Source: Timema cristinae
Lineage: Eukaryota; Arthropoda; Insecta; Phasmatodea; Timematidae
Assembly: GCA_039000515.1 (NCBI GenBank)
Contig: JBCFYV010003508.1
Location: forward strand, 47,949,265-48,013,264
Direction: 5' to 3'
DNA: 64,000 nt
The first letter of the stretch is position 1; each line of letters begins with the position of its first letter. Shown in pieces: positions 57,601-64,000 of this stretch. The notes under the pieces were generated by a model. The model did no database searches. It was not told where the DNA came from and saw only the letters and a program-made list of their open reading frames with translations. The position numbers were made by a program, and so were the translations under genes.

Positions 57601-57936
57601 GTACAATCAGGGCGATAGATGAAGGAAGTACAATCAGACGATAGATGAAGTACAATCAAGGTGATAGATGGAGGAAGTACAATCAGGACGATAGATGGAG
57701 GAAGGAGGATATTCCCTCTAAACTCTCTCCCCCCCCCCCCCCCCTCTGATATGACACCTGGCTACGTCACTGCAGTGTTGTAACGTTGATCGTTGACCAG
57801 GTGATTACAACGGAAACTAGCATTTTTGAGTTAGAGCAGTACAAAACCTTACTTTGCTTTGCAGAACTTCCCGTCCATGGACATCCAAGTGGTTTTGTCG
57901 AAAGCCGCAGACTTGGCGGCGAGGAGGATAGTATAG
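32851..57936 (+). CDS. TBC1D13: TBC1 domain family member 13, Rab GTPase-activating protein (complete, 10 exons)
   Basis: Exons 32851-32870, 32959-33032, 35553-35678, 38725-38884, 43005-43161, 44790-44988, 46402-46603, 48401-48523, 50074-50131 and 57865-57936. They total 1191 nt (396 aa plus TAG), against about 400 aa for human TBC1D13 as I recall. All introns are GT-AG with matching phases. The TBC domain spans about residues 30-350. Motif IxxDxxR (I122, D125, R128) supplies the arginine finger, and GYVQGMN (Q223) the glutamine finger. Other marks are [37 protein letters not shown] and [19 protein letters not shown]. Family role: accelerates GTP hydrolysis on Rabs (mammalian TBC1D13 is linked to Rab35). 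The start has a purine at -3, G at +4, and an in-frame TAA 30 nt upstream. The first coding exon is only 20 nt. Introns are packed with transposons; the last exceeds 7.7 kb. Confidence 0.95.
32959..33032 (+). CDS. TBC1D13: TBC1D13 exon 2
   Basis: Reads [19 protein letters not shown] and TLCFQG. Acceptor tttttacag, donor gttagt. Confidence 0.92.
33238..33983. mobile_element. PIF/Harbinger-type non-autonomous transposon, 746 bp
   Basis: 18-bp terminal inverted repeats (AGGCCCCAACACAGACTC at the left, its inverse with one mismatch at 33966-33983), flanked on both sides by TTA, the target typical of this superfamily. No transposase is seen. In TBC1D13 intron 2; a run of 17 G ends at 33189 just outside it. 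Confidence 0.8.
34506..34680 (+). repeat. SINE family C fragment
   Basis: Body of family C (ggtcccggcgcagatttatc ... ggtcctccatttcatctcac), lacking most of the head and the tail. Confidence 0.7.
34770..35130 (-). mobile_element. LINE C-terminal fragment, second LINE family
   Basis: The minus strand reads [20 protein letters not shown] after a GHVERM-like stretch. A plus-strand relative is at 52240-52460 ([18 protein letters not shown]). Heavily frameshifted. Confidence 0.5.
35160..35444 (-). repeat. SINE family C copy
   Basis: Full length with the hairpin tail (cttactacccgttcgggtta) and (TTA)n. It ends about 110 nt upstream of TBC1D13 exon 3. Confidence 0.85.
35553..35678 (+). CDS. TBC1D13: TBC1D13 exon 3
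   Basis: Reads [20 protein letters not shown] and [11 protein letters not shown], start of the TBC domain. Acceptor attcattag, donor gtgagt. Confidence 0.95.
35784..36418 (+). mobile_element. PIF/Harbinger-like element, internally deleted, with transposase N-terminal remnant
   Basis: Ends match in inverted orientation: left ggtaaccgtccactgggtc, right (inverted) ggtaagcgcccactgggtt. Within it, from an ATG at 36094, one frame reads [13 protein letters not shown]. After shifts, CRKQLFWVH and then [15 protein letters not shown] appear, the pattern of Harbinger transposase N-termini. A 62-bp segment at 35899-36022 is duplicated in tandem. The rest of the transposase is missing. No clean target duplication. 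Confidence 0.7.
37018..37275 (+). repeat. SINE family A copy
   Basis: Head (ggcggcatggtctaaggtgc, gatcgaggttcgaattttgg) and full body; the tail is diverged. Confidence 0.8.
37922..38190 (-). repeat. SINE family B copy
   Basis: Full length, minus strand; head ggaatcgaccctgggaccct at the right. Confidence 0.8.
38725..38884 (+). CDS. TBC1D13: TBC1D13 exon 4
   Basis: Reads [15 protein letters not shown] and [13 protein letters not shown] (arginine-finger motif). Acceptor ttcttgtag, donor gtaatg. Confidence 0.95.
39064..39325 (+). repeat. SINE family A copy
   Basis: Head (agccgcatggtccaacacgc) and body; the tail is diverged (gtataacccacatgggtggg). Confidence 0.8.
39611..39872 (-). repeat. SINE family B copy
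   Basis: Full length, minus strand, diverged head (ggaaccaaaccttggacctc). Confidence 0.75.
40432..40520 (-). repeat. tRNA-like SINE head, family D
   Basis: ggaattgaatccgggacctt plus ctctaaccactgagctatcc. Confidence 0.6.
40584..40990. mobile_element. hAT-like MITE, about 407 bp
   Basis: Left end CAGGATGTCTACTGGGTC; right end, inverted, AGGGTGTCTACTGAGTTG. Subterminal 'aaagtcactaatt' is also inverted. No coding capacity. No clear target duplication. Confidence 0.7.
41050..41135 (+). repeat. tRNA-like SINE head
   Basis: tggatagttcagtggtagag with gacccgggtttgattccctt, A and B boxes at tRNA spacing, but the fold is incomplete. Confidence 0.5.
41195..41500 (-). mobile_element. LINE ORF fragment carrying a 10-bp minisatellite
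   Basis: The minus strand reads [20 protein letters not shown], the LINE motif, then runs into about 17 near-perfect copies of a 10-bp unit (ggaggagagt on the minus strand) at 41217-41392. A strongly purine-biased strand results. Confidence 0.75.
42340..42445 (+). repeat. (AGT)n/(ATT)n microsatellite
   Basis: Compound trinucleotide tract. Confidence 0.9.
42490..42805. mobile_element. hAT MITE, 316 bp, with 8-bp target duplication
   Basis: Ends taggggctcccaaaatg and the inverse of cagggattcccaaacttttt. Flanked by ccctagat (42482-42489) and ccttagat (42806-42813), a 7-of-8 match. No coding capacity. About 200 nt upstream of TBC1D13 exon 5. Confidence 0.85.
43005..43161 (+). CDS. TBC1D13: TBC1D13 exon 5
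   Basis: Reads [17 protein letters not shown] to ERKGLGITK. Acceptor ctactctcag, donor gtatgt. Confidence 0.95.
43190..44065 (-). mobile_element. LINE 3' ORF copy with internally expanded 62-bp satellite
   Basis: Minus strand, 5' to 3': a diverged [15 protein letters not shown] stretch at 44000-44060, then about 9 tandem copies of a 62-bp unit (43465-44030), then single-copy LINE protein [20 protein letters not shown], followed by [19 protein letters not shown], a stop near 43280, and a (GAT/GGT)n tail at 43197-43252. The repeat unit itself encodes [18 protein letters not shown]. Confidence 0.85.
44195..44280 (+). repeat. (TTA)n microsatellite
   Basis: Imperfect TTA tract; a run of 15 G follows at 44297-44311. 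Confidence 0.85.
44449..44690 (-). mobile_element. Penelope-like element GIY-YIG fragment
   Basis: The minus strand reads [20 protein letters not shown], the LIYxLxCxxC...YIG signature of Penelope-like retroelement endonucleases, then HNNPTNQ. The catalytic arginine region after YIG is degraded. It lies about 100 nt upstream of TBC1D13 exon 6. Confidence 0.65.
44790..44988 (+). CDS. TBC1D13: TBC1D13 exon 6
   Basis: Reads [24 protein letters not shown] and GYVQGMNEI. The acceptor gccgtag is chosen because the nearby ttatcag would give an in-frame stop. Donor gtaata. Confidence 0.93.
45590..45815 (+). repeat. Interspersed repeat, 'ggattc' family
   Basis: Shares gatgaacttaacaaccagtc and the ggattc-rich end with 26690-27090. 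Confidence 0.5.
45955..46258 (-). repeat. tRNA-like SINE nested in a 'ggattc' repeat
   Basis: Minus-strand head gaggatcaaacctggaacct with ctctaaccactagcccacgg. The flanks 45860-45950 and 46259-46340 are the two halves of one older repeat. Confidence 0.5.
46402..46603 (+). CDS. TBC1D13: TBC1D13 exon 7
   Basis: Reads [20 protein letters not shown] to YPQYYSF. Acceptor ttttcttcag, donor gtttgc (weak). Confidence 0.95.
46785..47145 (-). mobile_element. LINE C-terminal fragment, third type
   Basis: The minus strand reads [20 protein letters not shown], then [20 protein letters not shown] and [20 protein letters not shown], a common LINE ORF2 C-terminal pattern. One stop interrupts it. Confidence 0.7.
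48401..48523 (+). CDS. TBC1D13: TBC1D13 exon 8
   Basis: Reads [20 protein letters not shown] to YICCSMI. Acceptor gttccaacag has a poor pyrimidine tract. Donor gtaagt. Confidence 0.95.
48602..49150 (+). repeat. SINE family A interrupted by SINE family C
   Basis: SINE A head and body at 48602-48740, intact SINE C at 48741-49015, SINE A body resuming at 49021. Both sides of the insert carry a similar 'cactc(t)ccccat' (target duplication). Confidence 0.85.
50074..50131 (+). CDS. TBC1D13: TBC1D13 exon 9
   Basis: Reads [19 protein letters not shown]. Acceptor tttattcag, donor gtaaga. Too short for an ORF scan; found by family pattern and phase. Confidence 0.93.
50205..50385 (+). repeat. SINE family B copy, 3'-truncated
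   Basis: Head (acaccttagctcagtcaata) and part of the body (ctggggactggatgttgttg). Confidence 0.7.
50410..51010 (+). mobile_element. LINE ORF 3' half, decayed
   Basis: Reads [29 protein letters not shown], and at 50860-50930 [19 protein letters not shown] then DWIELAHD. Same family as 497-1595. Confidence 0.8.
52016..52090 (+). mobile_element. LINE 3' terminus fragment
   Basis: ttgctccggatgccatagag matches the 3' end seen at 1500-1595 and 12055-12100. Confidence 0.45.
52240..52470 (+). mobile_element. LINE C-terminal fragment, second LINE family
   Basis: [20 protein letters not shown] continuing CESKGRGRQ; relative of 34770-35130 on the opposite strand. Confidence 0.5.
52813..52920 (+). repeat. 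27-bp minisatellite, 4 copies
   Basis: Unit gctcctacctaggtcagaga plus ataggtt. Copies vary. Confidence 0.85.
53141..53230 (-). repeat. tRNA-like SINE head, family D
   Basis: ggaaatcaaatccggacttt plus ctctaaccactgagctatcc. Confidence 0.55.
54055..54260 (+). repeat. SINE family A copy, diverged
   Basis: Body 'cactatccctctacacaaat gcgggtacatt' with a worn head. Other diverged family A pieces lie at 53330-53500 (+) and 53690-53800 (-). Confidence 0.45.
54607..54640 (+). repeat. (CA)n microsatellite
   Basis: About 16 CA units. Confidence 0.95.
54861..56185 (+). mobile_element. MITE copy 3 with 63-bp internal array
   Basis: Left end tctgagggaactgtagatct, right end (56150-56185) ccatgcagttccctcaatga, inverted relative to each other. 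The interior at 54929-56049 is about 18 tandem copies of a 63-bp unit (ccaaatctcctcgctctcag ... gctgaggtaagaaggagct). After the array the single-copy MITE sequence resumes (acctcgactaacca) as in the copy at 14093. Confidence 0.85.
56822..57040 (+). repeat. SINE family A copy
   Basis: Body and the hairpin tail (gcgtataacccgaacgtgta) present; head diverged. Confidence 0.7.
57180..57708 (+). repeat. 27-bp minisatellite, about 19 copies
   Basis: Unit gatagatggaggaagtacaa plus tcaggcc, purine-rich strand, variants with 'gggc', 'gggt', 'ggac'. A run of 16 C at 57729-57744 follows it. It ends 156 nt before TBC1D13 exon 10. Confidence 0.95.
57865..57936 (+). CDS. TBC1D13: TBC1D13 exon 10 (terminal)
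   Basis: Reads [20 protein letters not shown] and ends RIV before TAG at 57934-57936. Acceptor ctttgcag. It matches the family C-terminus (LQ(D/N)(Y/F)P..D..). Confidence 0.9.
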   Translation, partial: NFPSMDIQVVLSKAADLAARRIV

Positions 57937-59752
57937 ACTCACTCTCACACACGTCTCACAACAATGGTTCTTTCATTTACATCAATCCTTCATCGGCCAA
58001 GCCTTGTGCCATCAAATAATGACTTATTGAGCATTATAATATTGATTTTTTTTATTAAGTCTTCATGTTAGTTGAAAAAAAAAATATATATATATAACAT
58101 ATAAAAAGTTTAATGTAGCTCTTATATTTTTATACAAAATCCTGGTTAAATGTATATAATATATTTATCACATTAGTTTAGGTAATATTTTATACAATGA
58201 TATCAAGACTTTAATATTTTTTTGTATACTTGCCTTTTGTCTGGTCATCGAATACGACTCATGTTTTGGAAATTATATTTTTAAGATTTTTGAAGTGTTA
58301 CTTACGTTAAGCAAATATGATCCACACGAGTATGATATTGTTTTGTTTATCATAAGGTTAAGTGCTGTCTGTGATTTAAAGTTTATGCTGTACTGGTATA
58401 ATTAAGTTTACACTAAAGACGACGGGTCCAATCCTATATTTTTGCGAATCAGAATAAGAAATTTCTTTTGAATCTCAAATCCTTAAAAAGGTTTAATTTC
58501 AAAGTGAAAATATTTCAAATTGATTTTTAAAATGAAAAATGTGTTTAAGCTTGTTGCTATTTTGTTTATTGTGTCTATTACATCATAAAAAATAGAATCA
58601 CTTGCTATGTAAATTAATTATATTAATACAATTTGGTTTTTTTTTAAATTATTATTCCTTAGACGTCACAAGTCTATATAATTCATTTTATCAATTGCTT
58701 AAAATTGTTATTTAAAAGTCGAGATCTTTATAAATGGTATTAGATATACTTTTTTTTTGTTTTTTTGTTTTGTTTATATTTTTACAAATCTCGAATGTCC
58801 CGAATAGTATTCGAGGAATTGAGTATATGAGTGTCTCACCTCTAGCTTACACTCATTATGCACTTATTAAAATATATATTCTTTTTTTGAATTTGTCCTT
58901 AAGATGAAATATTATATGAAGATATTTTTGTAAGCTAATGTTGCAAATATCTATTAATAAAGCAATATATAAATACACATATAAATTATAGTTTAAAGTT
59001 GCTCAATAATATGTAATAAAATTATTGGTTGGTGTTTAAAAAATTTGATATAATTATTAGATTTTAATGGCTTTCTGCCATCATATTATTAATATGTATT
59101 TGTTTTAACATAACCATTGCCACTTGAAAAAAAGATGCCAACTTTACTAAGTCAATAAACATTTATAGTAAGATAGAAACGCCAGATCTATACAGCTCTC
59201 AAAAAATTGTTAGTCCAAAAGTTCAATTCAAAACACATCACGGTAATTTTTGAAAACCGCTGGGCTCCTTTATTTTTAGCAAAAAGCGAGAAGAAAGGTC
59301 ATTGGAACTAATTAATAATTATTTTGATTTCTTTTGATAATGAAGAGGACTTAGGTGCCCCTAATAGTACTTTGATATGTGGAATATAAAATGTGAATCG
59401 TTGGATGTATACAATTTTCTGGTAAGTTTGTTATTTCCTTTCAACTTTTATTTAATTAAATACCAAGCATTTTTCTCCTTTAAATATAGAAACTATCCAA
59501 AATATAGGAAGGTTATTCCATTTTGTAATTTATTTAATGTCACGTTTCCTCGTTTGATAATGAGGTGCCAAAGTTATTTTAATATATATACTCTAGAAAC
59601 TGTTTACCGATATCATATTTTGTGATACCATAATTTGTGGCCCATTACTACCAATGTGATTCTTTAAGTAAATGGTTTTTATTAAGTTTCATTTGCATAT
59701 TTTTTAAAAAAAAAGAAGTTACAAGAAAGGTGGATGGATATAAGAATATTAA
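57937..59752. other. TBC1D13 3' flank; no further gene seen
   Basis: AT-rich; probably 3' UTR plus intergenic DNA. No coding signal. Confidence 0.55.
58956..58961 (+). terminator. Candidate poly(A) signal AATAAA for TBC1D13
   Basis: AATAAA about 1 kb after the stop. Weak, because AT-rich DNA gives such hexamers by chance. Confidence 0.2.
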
Positions 59753-60721
59753 CCCTTTTAGTGCCTCAAGATGATTTGATCTGTTCTGCCTACTATCGCT
59801 AAAAGTGTCAGAACCAATGAGGTTGGCTCTTTAGATCTGAGCTAGTTCTCGCTTTAACTGATACATAGTGTAGTAGTGTCATATATCACTGGAAAGAGAA
59901 CATTTCCCTCTATTGTTTTATAAAAGGTTGGCAACAAAAATCAACCGTAAATAGTTATTGGAACTGGGAGCTTAGTACCGGTCACGTACTCAACCTACTA
60001 AGTGCAACGCTGGTTTACATACGAACTGCACAGAAAAACATAAGTATGGCTCACATTCTTACTGATGTAAACAGTTTTCAAATGTACGGGTTAAATTGTT
60101 CTGGGTTTAGAAAAATATACTATATTTTCATGTTATGTCATGTGAATGAAAAGATTTCTTTACCGACGTAGGTAAATAGGCGTAATAACTTGATAAATCT
60201 CTATAATATGTAAAAAACTACATGAAATCATTAATTTTTAAAAGGTTTCTTTGAAAAAAGCAGTCATGTGTAGGCCTAAATATCTATTCATGAGGTAAGC
60301 AATAACAGTTCAAAAATATTTAATGTAGGATATCAAATAAAAATTCTGTAATTCCTTATTACAATCATAAATATCCAAAACTGGATCTTCTTGTATAAAA
60401 CTAAACTACAACAAAATAATATTGAAATGTCTATATAATACTTTTTGAAATATGTTTATTAGCATAAGTTTTGAAAAAAATTAAAAAACGATTTAAATTA
60501 AATAATTTTAATTAAATTGTATTGATCTATTATTATTATTGTTATTAAAGAACTGTACATATGGATTAAAATTTTAGAAAAATCAAAAATATCGCTTCAT
60601 AATTAAAGGTTTGGAAAATTTTCTTGAGGAAATAGCTGTGACATTCTTCACACACAAAAACCTAACAGGCCTCTGGCATTGTTCGTGCGCAAATTCTGGA
60701 ATAGACGTGGCACTAAAAGGG
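59753..60721. mobile_element. piggyBac-like non-autonomous element, 969 bp
   Basis: Perfect 13-bp terminal inverted repeats CCCTTTTAGTGCC / GGCACTAAAAGGG. TTAA precedes the left end, as expected for piggyBac-type insertion, but TCGA follows the right end. No transposase recognised. Confidence 0.6.
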
Positions 60722-60990
60722 TCGACGCAACAAACACAAAATGACTTTTACAAATGAAAAGAACAAAGTTGACAACAATGCTATCACTGGTCACGAGGTA
60801 ATGGCAGCCTCTTAAGGAAAATCGATTGTTACGGCCCAATCCCCAAACCTAGGTTTCATTTTATCGGAACTCATCAGGGAGGAGTGTGAAACATGCAACG
60901 AAACTTTCTAAAAGAGGAAAAAAAAACACAAGAGGGAGAAAAAGTAAATGTGTAAAGAATAATATAACACACAGAAAGGAACACGTAAAA
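60722..60990 (+). repeat. Interspersed repeat family Q copy
   Basis: Starts exactly at the right end of the piggyBac-like element: acacaaaatgacttttacaa, then a ggcagcctcttaaggaaaat segment and 'cctaggtttcattttatcgg'. Confidence 0.55.
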
Positions 60991-62325
60991 GATAAAGGAC
61001 AAAAACGCTATCCACCTTTCCAGTATGTTCTTACAAATATAACACAATTACTTTATAAAGCGAAAAGAGGTTTTACTTCTAGTGAACAATTACATATATT
61101 TTTAAAATAACGGTTCTTAGCCAAAACATTCCAAATGTGATTTACTTACGTCTATGTTTTGGCAAACTATTAATCTAAACATGAATTACATTGCTAACTA
61201 ATTTCAACCTAAACACGTCAACCATAATCTGTTTTATCTAACTGATCTTGCCATTTTCATAGGAAGGAAATTTAATTTCACGCTATAAACCATGTTGAAA
61301 CTAACTATCTATCTGCTAGTTTTCTTCTCTGGTGTACAAAAAGTGACGTATTTGCTGTAAATTAATATTGTATTAGTGTTTCACATTTTGGTTTAATATT
61401 TTTAAATATTTATCTAGCCCAAAAGAGATTTAGTGTTTTCTACTTAATTTTGAGATATTATGTATAATATAATCTTATTAGCTATAAAAATAATAACAGA
61501 GAAACAAAGGCATTGATGTAAACATTGCTGTAAAAGTTTTCAGAAATAATTATGTTTATTATGAGTTGTCTATGCCACTACTCAAATTTTGAGATTTGAA
61601 AAAAAAAAAAAAAAAAAAATTATATCACTTTTAAAATAAACAGTACAACATGATGATGTCTGGATATACTCTATTTTCTGTCATGGCTGTTGTACATATA
61701 TAAATGCATTTATTTTGGTTATTGTTTGTTTATGTTATATTCAAAGAAATAAAGTATTTTGCAAGTTGTAAGTGGCAGCTTATAGTTTACCTACTTAATA
61801 ATGATAATTAATGTATTTTTATATTTTTAAATAAAATAGAGCGGCAATAATTCAGACGTTAATGACGGAGTGCCCTGTCCTGAGCATTATAATTAGTAAA
61901 GCCCTATTTGATTTTTAATATAAATACACGTCTGCGTTTAAATAATGTAAAGACGCTCAAAAGAAAAACAACAATTGTTTGTTGTGTGTTGTGCTAAAAG
62001 TGAGAGCAGTTCAGATGATTTGGCGTAGGGATACATGAAAGTAAATCTGGTAACTCTAGTTAGTTGTCAGTTACCACCAGTCCTACGCTGACTAGACTAT
62101 AGCTCTGTTCAGTGCACACACTATTGAGTTGATGTTTCCTTTCTATTGGCTAGGTCAGTTGAGTGTGACTCAAGTAATGAGACTGGTTCCCTAAAATATT
62201 AATTTGTCACATCTCACTTTTGAAAAAACAAACAATTCTATCAAAAGGGGGCCAGCTTTGTTTGGTTACCTCTGTATTTCTTACTATCTGTTCAGGTTGT
62301 ACACTTGTATGATAATTATTCTCAT
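60991..62325. other. Intergenic, AT-rich; no gene seen
   Basis: A poly-A run of about 21 lies near 61599. No coding signal. Confidence 0.5.
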
Positions 62326-62520
62326 GGGGTAGGGACGAAGAAGGAAGCATTTTAAAGGTAATGTACCAGAATTCGCGTGGAAGGAGAGTGGGAAACAATA
62401 TAGGAAAAACCACCCTTCAGAAGAATCGACCGGGATTCAAACACCAATCTCTTGTCATCAGCAGGTGAGTCTAACACAAGAGTGACGCCTTAGACACTGT
62501 GGCCATCGGTGCGGGTATGT
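62326..62520 (-). repeat. SINE family A copy, 3'-truncated
   Basis: Head at the right (gtctaacacaagagtgacgc), body at the left (cgcgtggaaggagagtggga). Confidence 0.65.
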
Positions 62521-63004
62521 ATTTTATTGCGAGATAGATTTGTATTTGTAATATGTTTAATTTATTACTACATACAAATCTATTTTATTTTTGTATTTAT
62601 ATTTGTATATTTAGTTATTGAAAATTAGATCTACAAAGATTATTAAGTTTTATTGTTATAACACCCATTTATTTGATTATATTTATGAAGGAAAATCAAA
62701 CGTTAAAATTAAGATCAGCTGAAAAAAAAAGTTTATATTACAGACATGCACAACTCATTTTACGTTAGGAATAATATAAAAAAGCTTGTTTGGCATTGTG
62801 AAAGGATGTAGCTGAATGTATGATATGATAGTACAGAACTTTTTTTTTGGTAGCCTAGTTTAAGGGACAAGGATGAAGAGCATAGTTTTATTAGAAGGGC
62901 ACAAGCACTAGTTAAGGGAGAAGATGGAAAAACGCAGTGATTGATTACCTTAGGAAATATGAAAACCAGCATTAGCTATTATTTTAGCTAGTCCCAGACA
63001 ATAC
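62521..63004. other. Intergenic; no gene seen
   Basis: AT-rich DNA leading into the satellite. No coding signal. Confidence 0.5.
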
Positions 63005-64000
63005 AATATGGGCATATAATGAGGATGTTGGAGTACATGAGATAGTAGAGGAAGCAAGACTGAGATGGTATGCTCAAGTAAAGAGGATGTTGGAGTGCAT
63101 GAGATAGTAGAGGAAATAAGACTGAGATGGTATGGACATGTAATGAGGATGTTGGAGTGCATGAGATAGTAGAGGAAATAAGACTGAGATGGTATGGACA
63201 TGTAATGAGGATGTTGGAGTACATGAGATAGTAGAGGAAGCAAGACTGAGATGGTATGGGCATATAATGAGGATGTTGGAGTACATGAGATAGTAGAGGA
63301 AGTAAGACTGAGATGGTATGGACATGTAATGAGGATGTTGGAGTGCATGAGATAGTAGAGGAAATAAGACTGAGATGGTATGGACATGTAATGAGGATGT
63401 TGGAGTGCATGAGATAGTAGAGGAAATAAGACTGAGATGGTATGGACATGTAATGAGGATGTTGGAGTAAATGAGATAGTAGAGGAAGCAAGACTGATAT
63501 GGTATGGACATGTAATGAGGATGTTGGAGTACATGAGATAGTAGAGGAAGTAAGACTGAGATGGTATGGACATGTAATGAGGATGTTGGAGTGCATGAGA
63601 TAGTAGAGGAAATAAGACTGAGATGGTATGGACATGTAATGAGGATGTTGGAGTACATGAGATAGTAGAGGAAGCAAGACTGAGATGGTATGGGCATATA
63701 ATGAGGATGTTGGAGTAAATGAGATAGTAGAAGAAGCAAGACTGAGATGTTATGGGCATATAATGAGGATGTTGGAGTACATGAGATAGTAGAGGAAGTA
63801 AGACTGAGATGGTATGGACATGTAATGAGGATGTTGGAGTGCATGAGATAGTAGAGGAAATAAGACTGAGATGGTATGGACATGTAATGAGGATGTTGGA
63901 GTACATGAGATAGTAGAGGAAGCAAGACTGAGATGGTATGGGCATATAATGAGGATGTTGGAGTAAATGAGATAGTAGAGGAAGCAAGACTGAGATGTTA
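63005..64000 (+). repeat. 62-bp satellite array, at least 16 units, runs off the window
   Basis: Unit starts gaggatgttggagtacatga and includes agactgagatggtatggaca. Same unit as the array in the LINE at 43465-44030 but on the opposite strand. Units fall into four variant types arranged as a 4-unit block. All minus-strand frames stay open because 62 bp cycles through the frames; they are not genes. Confidence 0.95.

Noticed and set aside
59377..59625. 82-codon open frame after TBC1D13
   Set aside because: AT-rich composition, no motif, no splice partners; fits chance.
62950..63987. Minus-strand open frame of 345 codons, the longest in the window
   Set aside because: It is a translation of the 62-bp satellite. 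The unit length cycles through frames and the peptide just repeats the same three phases.

Overview
This is animal nuclear DNA: interrupted genes with GT-AG introns, an AT-rich background, and many transposon fossils. The retrotransposon remnants (LINE ORF pieces of the '[14 protein letters not shown]' and '[11 protein letters not shown]' types, several tRNA-derived SINE families, a Penelope-like GIY-YIG piece) suggest an arthropod, probably an insect with a large repeat-rich genome. That placement is inference. No prokaryotic or viral genes were seen.

Three protein-coding genes can be assembled exon by exon. (1) At 103-3756 (+) lie the last four exons of a leucine-rich-repeat gene whose 5' part is outside the window. 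(2) At 16324-31803 (-) is a complete 11-exon ZER1 (zer-1/ZYG11 family) gene of 778 aa, a CUL2 ubiquitin-ligase substrate receptor. Its BC-box, CUL2-box, LRRs, ARM repeats and glycine-degron pocket residues are all visible. (3) At 32851-57936 (+) is a complete 10-exon TBC1D13 Rab-GAP gene of 396 aa, with both catalytic fingers present. In genes 2 and 3 every exon phase matches and the lengths divide by three, so both look intact. They are head to head, 1047 bp apart, the same arrangement I recall for human ZER1 and TBC1D13 on 9q34.

The rest is introns and intergenic DNA full of repeats. 3757-16323: intergenic, with a 61-bp minisatellite, MITEs, SINEs and LINE 3' ends. 16500-31042: ZER1 introns, with SINEs, 32-, 85- and 78-bp tandem arrays, LINE pieces and a hAT MITE. 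32871-57864: TBC1D13 introns, with two Harbinger-type elements, hAT MITEs, nested SINEs, a LINE holding a 62-bp satellite array, a Penelope-like fragment, and a MITE expanded into about 18 copies of a 63-bp unit. 57937-64000: intergenic, with a piggyBac-like element and, at the right edge, the 62-bp satellite again in inverted orientation, with a 4-unit (248-bp) higher-order structure.

No new multi-gene system was found. The most notable observations are tandem arrays born inside transposable elements (62 bp and 10 bp in LINEs, 63 bp in a MITE), the higher-order repeat, a hairpin-forming 3' tail shared by two SINE families with different tRNA-like heads, and the ancient head-to-head ZER1/TBC1D13 pair.
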